Program-made: the position numbers and the translations under genes
Shown here: piece by piece, positions 44,203-54,109 of the stretch
Layout of the letters: the number at the start of each line of letters is the position of its first letter
Position numbering within the stretch: position 1 is the stretch's first letter
Assembly (NCBI RefSeq): GCF_004770995.1
Contig: NZ_RQHW01000028.1
Span: 186,001 to 250,000 of the forward strand
Source: Leptospira idonii
GTDB lineage: Bacteria > Spirochaetota > Leptospiria > Leptospirales > Leptospiraceae
Length of the DNA: 64,000 bases
Reading direction: 5' to 3'
Notes under the pieces: generated by a model
Seen by the model: the letters and a program-made list of their open reading frames with translations, nothing else
What the model was told of the DNA's origin: nothing
The model's database searches: none

Positions 44203-45636
44203 ATGCCTGCAATAGAAGACTTAAGAGCCCGAAAAACAAAAATCATCTGTACAATTGGACCTGCTACTGCCTCAAAGGATATGATCCGCCAGCTTGCAGA
44301 AGCGGGAATGAATATTGCCAGAATCAACATGTCTCATGGGGATCATGACTTTCATCGTAAAATCATCAGAACCATTAAGTCCTTAAATAAGGACGAGCTT
44401 CATAAACATCCTATCTCCATTCTTTTGGACACACAAGGTCCTGAGATTCGTACGGGAGATGTCAAAAACGATCTGCATTTAAAGGTAGGGGAAACGTTTA
44501 CATTTCATATCATTCCTGGAATGGAAGCGGAAGCCCAAAGTGTTTTCGTCAACTACAGAGATATCGTAAAAGATTTGAAAGTAGGAGATAAAGTCACTGT
44601 AGACAACGGCCTTATCAATCTAGCGGTGCAAGAGATCAGAGAGAACGAACTCGTTTGTACTGTGTTAGATGGTGGAAAGCTCGGCTCCAGAAAACACATC
44701 AATCTTCCCGGAATTCGAGTGAATCTTCCTTCCATCACTCCTAAAGACTTGAAAGACATCGTTTTCGGTTTGGAAGAAGATATCGACTTTGTCGCTTTAT
44801 CTTTTGTTCGTTCTCATGAAGACGTAATTCAACTTCGAGGGATCATCGAAGAAAAAAATCATCATGCGCAAATCATCGCTAAAATCGAGGACCAAGAAGG
44901 TCTTCGAAACTTGGATGAAATCATCAAACATTCCGACGGGATTATGGTGGCTAGAGGAGATTTGGGAGTTGAAATCGCAATCGAAGAACTTCCGATCGTT
45001 CAAAGAAGAATCGTAAAACGATGCCAGGAAGAAGGCAAACGAGTGATCGTTGCCACTCACTTGCTCGAATCCATGATTCAAAATCCTTCGCCTACTAGGG
45101 CTGAGGTGACGGACGTTGCCAACGCTGTTTATGAAGAAGCGGATGCGATTATGCTTTCCGGTGAGTCCGCTATGGGTAAATTTCCCATTCGTTGTGTGGA
45201 GATGATGGATAAAATCGCCAGAAGGATGGAAGCTTCCATCAATTTGGGGATGGCAGCCAATCGTAAACCTAAGGACAAAAAGGAAGAGATGGCTAAGTCG
45301 GCTGCGAATCTCGCCGATTCTTTGCAGTCTCCTGCGATCATCGTAATCACAAGAAGAGGGATTACCGCGAATAATGTGGCTTCTTTCCATCCTAAGTATT
45401 CCATTGTTCACGCCTTTACGAACATGACATCTGTTCGGCGAAAACTTTGGATGACTAGGGGAGTGATTCCTTACAGAGTGGATTTCTCTTCCGATCCTGA
45501 AAAAACGATCAAACAAGCGATCCAAATTTTGGAGAACAACGGCTTTCTTCGCCCCGGTGAGAAGGTAGTCATTCTTTCCGACATCATTGCCGGAGACGAT
45601 CGAGTGGAAACGATTCAAGTCAGAGAAGCGAAATAA
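44203..45636 (+). CDS. pyk: Pyruvate kinase
   Basis: The 477-residue protein starts with the family [11 protein letters not shown] at 12-22, then R40-x-N42-x-SHG at 40-46, the catalytic Lys region AKIEDQEG, the metal-binding [11 protein letters not shown] and [12 protein letters not shown]. It makes pyruvate and ATP from phosphoenolpyruvate and ADP in the last step of glycolysis, in the cytosol. Leptospira uses mostly fatty acids, so a glycolytic enzyme on this replicon is notable but not surprising. The gene lies 5 bp after the large hypothetical gene. Confidence 0.97.
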   Translation: MPAIEDLRARKTKIICTIGPATASKDMIRQLAEAGMNIARINMSHGDHDFHRKIIRTIKSLNKDELHKHPISILLDTQGPEIRTGDVKNDLHLKVGETFTFHIIPGMEAEAQSVFVNYRDIVKDLKVGDKVTVDNGLINLAVQEIRENELVCTVLDGGKLGSRKHINLPGIRVNLPSITPKDLKDIVFGLEEDIDFVALSFVRSHEDVIQLRGIIEEKNHHAQIIAKIEDQEGLRNLDEIIKHSDGIMVARGDLGVEIAIEELPIVQRRIVKRCQEEGKRVIVATHLLESMIQNPSPTRAEVTDVANAVYEEADAIMLSGESAMGKFPIRCVEMMDKIARRMEASINLGMAANRKPKDKKEEMAKSAANLADSLQSPAIIVITRRGITANNVASFHPKYSIVHAFTNMTSVRRKLWMTRGVIPYRVDFSSDPEKTIKQAIQILENNGFLRPGEKVVILSDIIAGDDRVETIQVREAK

Positions 45637-45662
45637 ATTTCCTACTCGATCCGTTCTAAATC

Positions 45663-47108
45663 ATGCCCGAAAAGAAATTCATTCCTATTGTTTTCTTTTT
45701 GGGCTTTTTTGTATCTTCTTCCTCCTTTGCGGAGGAGGTAGACCCGAATCGCAAAACAACGACTACAGCGTCCGTTCCTTCCTGGATCGGAGAATTCAAA
45801 AAGCTGGATGAAAAAGAATTAGCTGCCAAAAAAGAGGGCTGGTATGTGACCGGGCTTCCTCAGATCGGAAACGATCCTGTTTCCGGAAAAGGTTTGGGAG
45901 TGAATGCGAACCTTTTTTACAACGGCACGAAAGATTCCGGTTCTTTCGAATACACTCCTTACGAATATTTAATCTCCGCAGGTGCATATAAAACTACAAG
46001 AAACACTCAAAGTTATTTTTTGACTTTGGATGCTCCTTATTTTTTAGATACTCCTTACCGCATTAAGGCGTTCGTAGGTTACGATTCGAATCTTCATAAT
46101 CAATATTTCGGATTGGGAGAATCTTCCTTGCAGCCCTTGTCTTATCTGGAAAGGAATCAACCGGACGGTAGAATGCATCGAAACGCAAGTTATTCCGATT
46201 TCGAAAGCGGTAATTCTTATATCACTTCCAGAGGATACGGAAGAGAAGCCGTATCCACACAAAGAAACCACGAATATCAATTCCAAACGACATACGCTCA
46301 ATTTTTTCTGGATAAAACCATCTTTAAAGTGTTTCGAATTTGGGGCGGTTCCGAAGTTTCGAATAATATTGTTAGGCGCTACGACGGAACCTGGACAAAA
46401 GCAAAAGATCCTTATTTCGGAATCCAACTGCCTGTGATGGAGGATGTTTCTTCTGTCAGTCAGGATGTGCAGGATGGAAAAATCATCGGGGAAAAAGGAG
46501 GCAATCTCAACTACATCAGAGGAGGGATTGCTTATGACACCAGAGATTACGAACCGGATCCGGACAGAGGCTGGTTGATTGAATACAATTTCAATCGCGC
46601 TGAAAAATTGATCGGTTCCGATTTCTCATATTTAAGACATACGTTCCAGGCCAAAAACTTTTGGCAGCCTTTTCCTAAATACTTCGAAGAGCTTGTTTTT
46701 GCACAAAGGGTTTTGTTGTCCAAAGCGGAAGGGCAAGTCCCTTTTTTCGAATACAGATATTTATATACAATCGACGGCCCCTCAGGAGGGTTAGGCGGTT
46801 TGAATTCTCTTAGAGGTTACAGGCAGGAAAGATTTTTAGGGCCTGTGATCGGATTTTATAATTTCGAACTTCGATGGAGATTTTCCAGTTTCGAACTATG
46901 GGATCAATTTTTTCAAATCAGTCTGGTCCCCTTTTATGATTTAGGAAGGGTTTGGGATAAACTCAGCGATGTGAACACTGTAGGATACAAACATTCCAGA
47001 GGGGTGGGGCTTAGAATCGTTTGGGACCAAGCAACTGTGATCTTGATGGATTGGGCCAGATCGAAAGAAGATAATATATTTTTTATAGATATGGGACATA
47101 CGTTTTAG
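45663..47108 (+). CDS. Omp85/BamA-like outer membrane beta-barrel
   Basis: The 481-residue protein has a signal peptide (ends SSFAEEV) and a long barrel with typical strands (GIAYDTRDYEPDPDRGWLIE, GLNSLRGYRQERFLGP), including the RGYR motif of the Omp85 lid, and ends in Phe. It lacks clear POTRA repeats, so it resembles the short surface-antigen (D15) type found in Leptospira rather than full BamA. It may be a translocase for one partner, or a porin. A hairpin overlapping its stop codon ends the operon. Confidence 0.8.
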   Translation: MPEKKFIPIVFFLGFFVSSSSFAEEVDPNRKTTTTASVPSWIGEFKKLDEKELAAKKEGWYVTGLPQIGNDPVSGKGLGVNANLFYNGTKDSGSFEYTPYEYLISAGAYKTTRNTQSYFLTLDAPYFLDTPYRIKAFVGYDSNLHNQYFGLGESSLQPLSYLERNQPDGRMHRNASYSDFESGNSYITSRGYGREAVSTQRNHEYQFQTTYAQFFLDKTIFKVFRIWGGSEVSNNIVRRYDGTWTKAKDPYFGIQLPVMEDVSSVSQDVQDGKIIGEKGGNLNYIRGGIAYDTRDYEPDPDRGWLIEYNFNRAEKLIGSDFSYLRHTFQAKNFWQPFPKYFEELVFAQRVLLSKAEGQVPFFEYRYLYTIDGPSGGLGGLNSLRGYRQERFLGPVIGFYNFELRWRFSSFELWDQFFQISLVPFYDLGRVWDKLSDVNTVGYKHSRGVGLRIVWDQATVILMDWARSKEDNIFFIDMGHTF

Positions 47109-47118
47109 CGTACGTCCC
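47093..47118. terminator. Hairpin terminator between Omp85-like gene and pirin
   Basis: GGGACATACG pairs with CGTACGTCCC (one G-T pair) around a loop containing the TAG stop codon, followed by GTTTTAGTTT. The two genes converge here (stops 19 bp apart), and a second short stem CCCGT/ACGGG lies just beyond, so it may end transcription in both directions. Confidence 0.6.
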
Positions 47119-47126
47119 GTTTTAGT

Positions 47127-47831
47127 TTATACGGGAACCTCGATCAAAAGAACTTCGCTTGCGACTTCCGCATTCAAACGAATTTCATCTTTTTCCCAAA
47201 TTCCTACTGCGTCTCTTCTTTCCAGTTTTTGTCCTTCCGCATTCAATTTTCCATGAATTAGAAACACATACACTCCTTGGCCGGGCGCATGCGTTTTGTA
47301 AGTAAGTTCCTTGTTCGGTTCTATCTGCGCCAAAGAGAAGTATGCGTCTTGATTGATCCATACCGCATCTTGATCTTTCGGAGAAACTACCGTTTGAAAT
47401 TTATTCTTTCTGTCCGCTTCTTTGAAGTCTTTTTGTTCGTATCTTGGGTTTATGTTCTTTTCCTTAGGCAAAACCCAGATTTGCAAAAAATTGACTTTTT
47501 TCTCTGCACTATGATTGAATTCGGAATGGCGAATCCCCGTTCCTGCGGACATAATTTGCACGTCACCGGTACGAATGACTCCGTTCGTGCCTGTGCTGTC
47601 CTTATGTGCCAGTTCTCCGAAAAGAGGTATGGATACGATCTCCATATTGGCATGAGGGTGGGTTCCGAATCCCATACTCGGCTCTACGATATCATCGTTG
47701 AGAACGCGAAGAGCTCCGAATTGAACTTTATTCGGATCATAATATTCTCCAAAACTAAAGGAATGACGGCTGTCGAGCCAACCGAAATCGGCATGTCCCC
47801 TGTCTTTTGCGGGGTGGAAAATTTGTTTCAT
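47127..47831 (-). CDS. Pirin-family cupin protein
   Basis: The 234-residue protein has pirin's opening HPAKDRGHADFGWLDSRHSF and the metal ligands THPH (H58, H60) and RHSE (H102, E104), which bind iron or another metal. Bacterial pirins act as redox-sensitive regulators or quercetin 2,3-dioxygenases. An AGGAG lies 7 bases before the ATG, and a promoter with an internal palindrome precedes it. It is divergent from the chemotaxis-type receptor at 48013. Confidence 0.93.
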   Translation of the reverse strand: MKQIFHPAKDRGHADFGWLDSRHSFSFGEYYDPNKVQFGALRVLNDDIVEPSMGFGTHPHANMEIVSIPLFGELAHKDSTGTNGVIRTGDVQIMSAGTGIRHSEFNHSAEKKVNFLQIWVLPKEKNINPRYEQKDFKEADRKNKFQTVVSPKDQDAVWINQDAYFSLAQIEPNKELTYKTHAPGQGVYVFLIHGKLNAEGQKLERRDAVGIWEKDEIRLNAEVASEVLLIEVPV

Positions 47832-47859
47832 ATAGGGCTCCTATTTAGTTTGATATTTG

Positions 47860-47889
47860 ATAGTTTAATATTAAATTAAATAAAGTCAA
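47860..47889 (-). promoter_or_regulatory. Promoter of the pirin gene with internal operator
   Basis: On the minus strand TTGACT (47884-47889) and AACTAT (47860-47865) are spaced by 18 bp. The perfect palindrome TTTAATATTAAA (47864-47875) overlaps the -10 end, and TTTGATA occurs twice in tandem just downstream. The arrangement suggests a repressor site; the regulator is unknown. Confidence 0.4.
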
Positions 47890-48012
47890 TCATTTTTCCC
47901 CGTTTTTCTCCTTATTGAAGATGGTAAATTTAACATTTGTTAATGTGATATTTCGTAATTTTTCGGAAAAAATTGACTTCCCTTGTGGCAGGGAGCAGAT
48001 ACTTTCCATATC

Positions 48013-49590
48013 ATGGCACTGCCAGCATCCAGACAAAAACAAATCATCAAAGATTGGGCTTTACTCGGTCCTGTTTACGTAAATAGAGTCAGATTTTCAT
48101 TAGCTGCTTTTTATATCGTCGCCGTGGCCGGCTCTTATCAGACGTCCACTACCTTGCAATTGATCAGTTATTCCGTAGGAATCACCGCAATGTTCATTTA
48201 CGGTGGTGTTCAGCGTTATTTGTTCGGGAAAGGCAAACTCAATAAATTTTTTCCAAGAATCTTTCTGATCTTGGACATAACCGTTTTATTCGCTGTGACT
48301 GCTTCCGGGTTATTCAGCGGCAAGGACAGTGCTGCCGACCTTATCAAATCCCCCACATTGTACGTTCTGTACTATTTTTACATCACTTACTCTTCCTTTT
48401 TATTCTCCAGAAAAACCCTTTTAATATGCACTTATTATGCGGCGCTTTGTTTGGTCGGCCTTTTGGGAATCAGTTATTCTTTAGGAGTCGAATTCAAAGA
48501 AGCATTGGGAGTTCAAAGCATGAAAGGAACCGTCGCGATTTCGAATGAATTGTTCAAAATCTTGTTTTTGATTTCTTTCGGCTATTTGGCCGGAACGGTT
48601 TTGAATCTTCTCAATCGAATGAAAGAGGAAGCGGAAACCAAAACGAAAGAATCGGAAAGACAAAGAATCTCTTCCGAGAACAGAAACATCGTTTTAAAAT
48701 CCGTAGGAGAAATGCTTGCAGGTTCCTTGAATGTGATCAATCAAGTCGTTCATAACTTTAATACGCAAGTAGCTTCACAAGCTCAATCCTTGAGAGAGAT
48801 GACCGACTTTATGGCTTCCTTTTCTGACAGCATTCAAAATTCGGTAGAGAACATCAAAAAGCAGGATGATCAAGTTGCGGATGCGAATCAAAATTCCGAT
48901 TCCTTAAAAGCCAATCTTGCGGATGTAAGTGAGTCCTTTCAGAATTTATCCTTTCAAATGAATGAATTCAGAGTTCTAGGAGATTCCCTTTCCGTAACCG
49001 TTTCCGATTTGGACTTGCGCTTGAAATCAGTCAGTGAGGCACAGAAACAAGTAGGGGAAGTGAATCAAATTATGTCCGAAATTGCGGATAGAACCAACTT
49101 ACTTGCGTTAAATGCATCTATCGAAGCAGCCAGAGCGGGGGAACACGGAAGAGGATTCGCAGTGGTCGCATCCGAAGTGGGAAAATTAGCTGACAATTCC
49201 AACGAGAACGCTACTAAAATCAAAACCATCATTCAAAAAGCGAACCGCTTCATTCAGGAAGGGGTCGAGCTTGCTTTGCAGTCTAGAGAAAAAACGGAAG
49301 CCTTACAAAAAGGATATTCCGATTTGAATTCACTTATCAGTCACCTAAACGACCGAATCGAAGTTCAGAAAAAAACCAACTTAGAGATGTTACAGTCTTT
49401 GGGCCAGATCGGAGAATTTTCCAGAAGAATCGCAGGAGAGTCCAAACTGCTGGCGAACGATAAAAATGAGATGTTGGATGTAGTCACAAAAATGGATATC
49501 AGCAATTTTGAAATCGTGAACAACGCTAAAATCATCCAGGAAAATATCATCAAACTGGAAAAACAAGCGGCGAATTTAGCGGAAGATTAA
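48013..49590 (+). CDS. Methyl-accepting chemotaxis-type receptor
   Basis: From the ATG at 48013 the protein is 525 residues. About six hydrophobic segments fill residues 20-205, with no large periplasmic sensor domain, so it probably senses within the membrane or the cytoplasm. A helical signalling part follows, with the strongly conserved hairpin tip [20 protein letters not shown]. It would pass signals to CheA/CheW. The upstream TTG at 47983 is less likely as start. It converges with the hybrid kinase gene, with a 4-bp overlap. Confidence 0.85.
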   Translation: MALPASRQKQIIKDWALLGPVYVNRVRFSLAAFYIVAVAGSYQTSTTLQLISYSVGITAMFIYGGVQRYLFGKGKLNKFFPRIFLILDITVLFAVTASGLFSGKDSAADLIKSPTLYVLYYFYITYSSFLFSRKTLLICTYYAALCLVGLLGISYSLGVEFKEALGVQSMKGTVAISNELFKILFLISFGYLAGTVLNLLNRMKEEAETKTKESERQRISSENRNIVLKSVGEMLAGSLNVINQVVHNFNTQVASQAQSLREMTDFMASFSDSIQNSVENIKKQDDQVADANQNSDSLKANLADVSESFQNLSFQMNEFRVLGDSLSVTVSDLDLRLKSVSEAQKQVGEVNQIMSEIADRTNLLALNASIEAARAGEHGRGFAVVASEVGKLADNSNENATKIKTIIQKANRFIQEGVELALQSREKTEALQKGYSDLNSLISHLNDRIEVQKKTNLEMLQSLGQIGEFSRRIAGESKLLANDKNEMLDVVTKMDISNFEIVNNAKIIQENIIKLEKQAANLAED

Positions 49591-51674
49591 GTTTCCTTAC
49601 TTTTCTTTTTTTCCGTCAGATCGGCAAGTAAAGCTTCTATCTGAGGAATGTTATAGGGTTTGCTGAACAAATCGTTCATGAATCGGAAAGAAGCCTTTTT
49701 AGACAATTCCGAAGCTAAATTCGCAGTGAGCCCGATGATGGTCGCCCATTGACCGTTTTTGGTGCTTCTTAAAATTTCGGAAGTGACAAAGCCGTCTATT
49801 CCGGGTAGGTCGATGTCCATAAAGATCAGATCGTATTTATTCTGATAAGACAATTCTACCGCTTCTTCTCCTCTGTCTATAATCACCGGTTTGATTTTGT
49901 ATCTCCCCAGAATTTTACCTATCAATTTTTGATTCACTGGATTATCTTCTACAACTAACACGGATAAATCGGAATAATCGTTGGTCGCTGTTGTTGTTTG
50001 GGACGGAGTCTCTCCCGTAGCGGAAACGGTTTTGTCTTCGATAGCCTCAGTGGCCCATTCGAAAAAGAATTCAGTACCTTCTCCTACCTTACTTTTGACT
50101 TGGATGGCTCCTCCTAGAAGGGAGATCAAATTTTTCGCAACGGAGAGGCCTAGGCCTGTTCCACCGAAGTTGCGAGTGATAGAAGCGTCTGTTTGTACGA
50201 AAGGCTCGAATATGGAATCTAATTTGGCGCTAGAGATCCCGATTCCTGTGTCTATCACTTGGGCACGTATCAATAGGTTCGGTGCAGAAAAGCTCAAAAT
50301 CGTAATTTGGATTTTCACTTCTCCTTCGTTCGTGAATTTGAGGGCGTTTCCTACTAGGTTTGTGAAGATTTGTCCGATGCGAAGGCTATCGCCTAATATA
50401 AATTTGGGGAATTCGTCCGGAATATCTACGATGATTTTGTTGTTCTTTTTGCGGGCTTCCGTTTCCAAAAGTTTTGCCAAATCGAATAACACTGCGGCCA
50501 GAGAAAAAGGAAGGGATTCCAATTCCATATTGCCCGTTTCCACCTTGGCAAAATCAAGGAAATGATTGATCGTCTTTAAAAGACTGTGACTGCTTCTTTC
50601 GATTAGTTCCAAAGACTCCAACACTTCTTTTTTGTGTTCGTAAGAAAGAAGCAGTTCTGTCAGACCTATGATTCCTGTTAAAGGAGTTCTAATTTCATGA
50701 CTGAGTTTGGAGATAAATACCGTTTTGGCCAAATTCTCTTTCTGAGCGGCTTCGCTCTTTTCTTTTAAGGCGGCATTTAAAAGAGTTAATGTTTCTTGGT
50801 GTGTATGTATCGCAGTGACATCGTCGAAGAGCCAAAGTCTTCCGGGAGACTTTCTTCCTTTGATGATTTGAGATTGAACTTGGTATACTTTTTTTTCAGG
50901 AGTTTGAATCATCCAATAAGTACTGAAACCTTCCAGATTCGGATCGGTAAAACCAACCGTCATCTGGCCTTGGATTTCTGGAAGATTGGAAGTAGTGTCC
51001 AAAATTTTTCTCATAGCTGAAGAAATTTTATAAGAAGGATGAGATCCTGGACTGAGAGAAAAAAGTTTCCCCGCGTTTTCGTTGATCCATGAGATGTCTG
51101 TTTCCGTGTCCACAAAAACGAGTGCTTGGGGAATGGTTTTCAGAATGGACTGTAGTCTGGACTCTATGGATATAAAAGTGATTTCTCTTTGTTCCGTTTT
51201 GAGGCTTTCTACGATTCTGGGCGCGATGGATTCTATCGTGGAAACCAGAACATTCGTATCTTTGTTTTCATCCGTATAACAAAATAAGATGATATGGTTT
51301 GTTCCTGTGGAAGTTTCTTCGTAAAAAACTCCGAAGGCGGAAATCACTTTCAGCTCTTCCAAAGGATCGAAAAATAATTTGGAAAATGCGTTTTTTTCCA
51401 AATGGAAAAAATGTATGTTTTGATCCGCCCCGGACAATCTTTTTAAAATAGAAGGATCGGTAAATTTTTGTTCTGCGGTGGCTTGCGGAAAGATCTCCGT
51501 CAATTGTACGGAAAGAGAATCGACGGATTCAAAACGTAAAAGAAAATCCGCCTCCAAGATATGAAGGCAAAGTTTGTAAAACTCTTGTTTTTTGTCTATA
51601 GAAGAAGAAAGAGACAGTCTCGAAGATTCATGATAGAACTTGAGAACTTTCTCGAAATCTACATAAGAAGTCAT
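49587..51674 (-). CDS. Hybrid histidine kinase (PAS-HisKA-HATPase-receiver)
   Basis: The 695-residue protein has an N-terminal region (1-165) of unknown fold, a PAS domain at about 171-290, a coiled linker, a HisKA with phospho-acceptor H326 ([13 protein letters not shown]), an ATPase domain (N443, D475-T-G477, GGTGLGLS at 504-511) and a receiver with E576/D577, D620 and K672. There is no membrane segment, so it is cytoplasmic. The RsbQ-like hydrolase gene lies immediately upstream with no spacer, as RsbQ and PAS proteins pair elsewhere. Its output partner is not in the window. Confidence 0.9.
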   Translation of the reverse strand: MTSYVDFEKVLKFYHESSRLSLSSSIDKKQEFYKLCLHILEADFLLRFESVDSLSVQLTEIFPQATAEQKFTDPSILKRLSGADQNIHFFHLEKNAFSKLFFDPLEELKVISAFGVFYEETSTGTNHIILFCYTDENKDTNVLVSTIESIAPRIVESLKTEQREITFISIESRLQSILKTIPQALVFVDTETDISWINENAGKLFSLSPGSHPSYKISSAMRKILDTTSNLPEIQGQMTVGFTDPNLEGFSTYWMIQTPEKKVYQVQSQIIKGRKSPGRLWLFDDVTAIHTHQETLTLLNAALKEKSEAAQKENLAKTVFISKLSHEIRTPLTGIIGLTELLLSYEHKKEVLESLELIERSSHSLLKTINHFLDFAKVETGNMELESLPFSLAAVLFDLAKLLETEARKKNNKIIVDIPDEFPKFILGDSLRIGQIFTNLVGNALKFTNEGEVKIQITILSFSAPNLLIRAQVIDTGIGISSAKLDSIFEPFVQTDASITRNFGGTGLGLSVAKNLISLLGGAIQVKSKVGEGTEFFFEWATEAIEDKTVSATGETPSQTTTATNDYSDLSVLVVEDNPVNQKLIGKILGRYKIKPVIIDRGEEAVELSYQNKYDLIFMDIDLPGIDGFVTSEILRSTKNGQWATIIGLTANLASELSKKASFRFMNDLFSKPYNIPQIEALLADLTEKKKSKET

Positions 51675-52466
51675 CTAATCAATAAAACCTTTAAAAGCCT
51701 CTAATACTTGTTCGGGGGCACTGATATGGGGGAAGTGTCCCGAAGATTTGATATGAATCGTTTTGCCGTTAGGAAGATTTTTCTCCAAATATTTTCCCAC
51801 TTCCATAGGAACCGCTATGTCAGCGGAAGGTTGCAGCACTAATATGTTGTGTTTGCAGTTGGGTAGATCTTTTCTATGGTCGGACTGAAAGATCGTTTTT
51901 GCCACGGAGAGAGCGATATCTGGGCGAACTTGCCGGAGAGTGGCTTCAAAAGCTTTTGCCAATTCTGGGTTGTCTTCGTTTTTCATAACGGCAGGAGCAA
52001 AACCGGCGGTCCATGTGAAGAAATTCGTTTCCATGGCTCCATAGAGTTGATTCAAATCTTCTTGGGTGAACCCTCCTATGTAATTTTCATCATTCAAATA
52101 GCGGGGAGAGGCACCGATGACCGCTAATTTTTGGAATAGATCCGGTCGTCTGCTGGAAGCTAGCAGTCCGACGATGGAACTTACGGAGTGTCCGATAAAA
52201 AGAACATCTTTAAGTTCGATTTCGTCCATGATCTGGATCAGATCTTCTGCGTAAGCATAAAGGTTCGAATAACGGGTGTGACTGTATAGATTAGGGTCTG
52301 TTTTTCCCGAACCTATATTATCGAACAGCACCAACCTATAATTAGGTGCAAAATGCGGATAGATCAAATCCCAGGCGGATTGATCGGTTCCGAAACCATG
52401 AGCGAAAAGGATGGTTTTTTTCGCGTCCCCAATAATTCGTAAGTTTTGGTTTTTTGCTCTCGACAT
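51675..52466 (-). CDS. RsbQ-like alpha/beta hydrolase (KAI2/D14 family)
   Basis: The 263-residue protein matches B. subtilis RsbQ closely as I recall it: HGFGTDQSAW at 23-32, LFDNIGSGKTD, IGHSVSS with nucleophile S94, D216 in SADIAVP and H244 in GHFPHIS, almost the RsbQ triad positions (96, 219, 247). RsbQ supplies a small hydrophobic ligand to the PAS domain of RsbP in energy-stress signalling. Here the neighbour is a PAS hybrid kinase, directly downstream in the same transcript, suggesting the hydrolase makes or senses the ligand for that PAS domain. Confidence 0.88.
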   Translation of the reverse strand: MSRAKNQNLRIIGDAKKTILFAHGFGTDQSAWDLIYPHFAPNYRLVLFDNIGSGKTDPNLYSHTRYSNLYAYAEDLIQIMDEIELKDVLFIGHSVSSIVGLLASSRRPDLFQKLAVIGASPRYLNDENYIGGFTQEDLNQLYGAMETNFFTWTAGFAPAVMKNEDNPELAKAFEATLRQVRPDIALSVAKTIFQSDHRKDLPNCKHNILVLQPSADIAVPMEVGKYLEKNLPNGKTIHIKSSGHFPHISAPEQVLEAFKGFID

Positions 52467-52525
52467 AGGTAGATCCTATGATATTCGACGAAAATAGGAA
52501 AGATTAAATTCTGAAAACTTTCCCT

Positions 52526-52555
52526 TTGACAATCTGCGCTCCGCTCGATTATTTT
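52526..52555 (+). promoter_or_regulatory. Putative sigma-70 promoter for the SDR operon
   Basis: TTGACA at 52526-52531 and TATTTT at 52550-52555 are separated by 18 bp, and the SDR start is 33 bp beyond. It is the best promoter-like match in the 121-bp gap between the divergent RsbQ-like and SDR genes. Activity is inferred. Confidence 0.4.
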
Positions 52556-52587
52556 GTGACAATCAGCTTCTCTGAAAGGCGGGTTTT

Positions 52588-53385
52588 ATGGAATGGAAAG
52601 ATAAAGTGGTTTGGGTCACCGGTGCCTCTTCCGGCATGGGTGAGGAAATGGTGAAAGAGCTGGCGGGAAAAGGCGCCAAGGTGATTTTGTCGTCCCGCAA
52701 CCGGGAAGAACTTTCCAGAGTACAAAAAGAGGCGGGTCTTTCGGATCAAAATTCATTAATCCTCCCCTTGGATTTAGAGAAATACGAAACACTTTCCAAG
52801 TCCGTTCCTGCTGCCTTGAAGAAATGGGGTAAGGTGGATGCTCTCATCAACAACGGAGGGATCAGCCAAAGGGATCTGGCAGAAAATACCTCTCTCTCCG
52901 TTACTGAAAAAATCATGAATGTGAACTTTTACGGCGCCATCGCTTTGACTATGGCTTTGTATCCGCATTTTAAGGAAAACCGATCTGGAATCATTGCGGT
53001 GATTTCCAGCGTGGCCGGTAAAACGGGAACCAGGCTACGATCTTCCTACTCTGCCAGTAAACATGCGTTACATGGTTATTTCGACAGTCTGCGGGCAGAA
53101 AGCCATGCCTTTGGGATTCAAGTTTCTTTGATCTGTCCCGGTTTTGTAAGAACTAAAATTTCCTACAACGCACTTGTCGGATCCGGCAAAACGCATAACA
53201 AGATGGACGATGCTTTAGCGAAAGGTTTGGATCCGAACCAAACCGCAAAACGTATTTTAGACAGTATCGCAAGAGGGAAGGATGAAGTAGTCATAGGAGG
53301 ATTCCAAGAGACCATGGCTACCTATCTGAAGCGTTTTTTTCCGGGACTTCTTACTAAAATTCTTAGAAACGCAAAAGTGACCTAA
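52588..53385 (+). CDS. Short-chain dehydrogenase/reductase
   Basis: The 265-residue classical SDR has the cofactor motif TGASSGMG at 11-18, NNGG at 88-91, the catalytic Ser (S140/S141) and Y154-x3-K158. The Arg at positions 37 and 39 suggests NADP preference. A basic C-terminal stretch (TYLKRFFPGLLTKILRN) could associate with membranes, as in DHRS7-type enzymes acting on lipids or steroids. The substrate is unknown. It is followed 2 bp later by a gene of unknown function. Confidence 0.88.
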   Translation: MEWKDKVVWVTGASSGMGEEMVKELAGKGAKVILSSRNREELSRVQKEAGLSDQNSLILPLDLEKYETLSKSVPAALKKWGKVDALINNGGISQRDLAENTSLSVTEKIMNVNFYGAIALTMALYPHFKENRSGIIAVISSVAGKTGTRLRSSYSASKHALHGYFDSLRAESHAFGIQVSLICPGFVRTKISYNALVGSGKTHNKMDDALAKGLDPNQTAKRILDSIARGKDEVVIGGFQETMATYLKRFFPGLLTKILRNAKVT

Positions 53386-53387
53386 CA

Positions 53388-54092
53388 ATGCCTTGGACGG
53401 AAGGAAAACCTTACGGCTCTTTTAAAAAGATACTTTTAGAACCTGCTTCTTTGGCGCAGGAGGCGAAAGTTTTGGCAGAATCTATTGCAGAATTACTTTC
53501 TCTTTGGAAAGCAGAATCTTTGTCGGATGCGGAAACTGCACTTCGTTTTGTGCTTCTGCATTTGGAATATAGAGCCGGTTCCAGAGCCTATTTGAAAACG
53601 GGTAAAAATCTTCCTCCTAAAGAACCGATTCTGCCTTTTCTGGAGACAGCTCGATTTTTCGGAATGCCTGATACGGTGAGGCAGGCTCTTTGGAAATGGA
53701 ATGCGGGAGAGTGGGACATTCGTTTGGTGGATTTTCATCCTACAGGCAAAGAAATGCTTTATTCCCAAAGTATGGGCTATCGTCTAACTACGATTGATTG
53801 GGAAGCTTGTCTCTCAGGACAGCTTGTGGAGGAAAAAAGAGATTCTTTCGAACATCTTCTCCATGACTTAGCACATGCATTTATGTTTTTTCGGGAAGAT
53901 TACGATCATATCGGGCAAGTGAATTTTTTTAAAGCGATGTATTCCGAATTCTCCCACTTCGAAACTTTTTTGGTCTCCGATTCCGAATTCAAAAGAAAAT
54001 TCGAATATTGTATTTCCGATATGAATTCTCATCCTGCTCATTTGGAAGCTTATTGGAAAGCAATCCGAAGAGAAGCCGGCATTCCCGTCTGA
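53388..54092 (+). CDS. Hypothetical protein with HxxHDxxH motif
   Basis: The 234-residue soluble protein contains a conserved-looking helix SFEHLLHDLAHAFMFF with H156, H159, D160 and H163, a plausible metal site, and another region SHFETFLVSDSEFKRKFEY. It recalls metal-dependent helical enzymes, but I recognise no family. It starts 2 bp after the SDR stop and ends 17 bp before the TonB receptor, so the three may be co-transcribed. Confidence 0.6.
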   Translation: MPWTEGKPYGSFKKILLEPASLAQEAKVLAESIAELLSLWKAESLSDAETALRFVLLHLEYRAGSRAYLKTGKNLPPKEPILPFLETARFFGMPDTVRQALWKWNAGEWDIRLVDFHPTGKEMLYSQSMGYRLTTIDWEACLSGQLVEEKRDSFEHLLHDLAHAFMFFREDYDHIGQVNFFKAMYSEFSHFETFLVSDSEFKRKFEYCISDMNSHPAHLEAYWKAIRREAGIPV

Positions 54093-54109
54093 TTGGCACA
54101 TAAGATACA

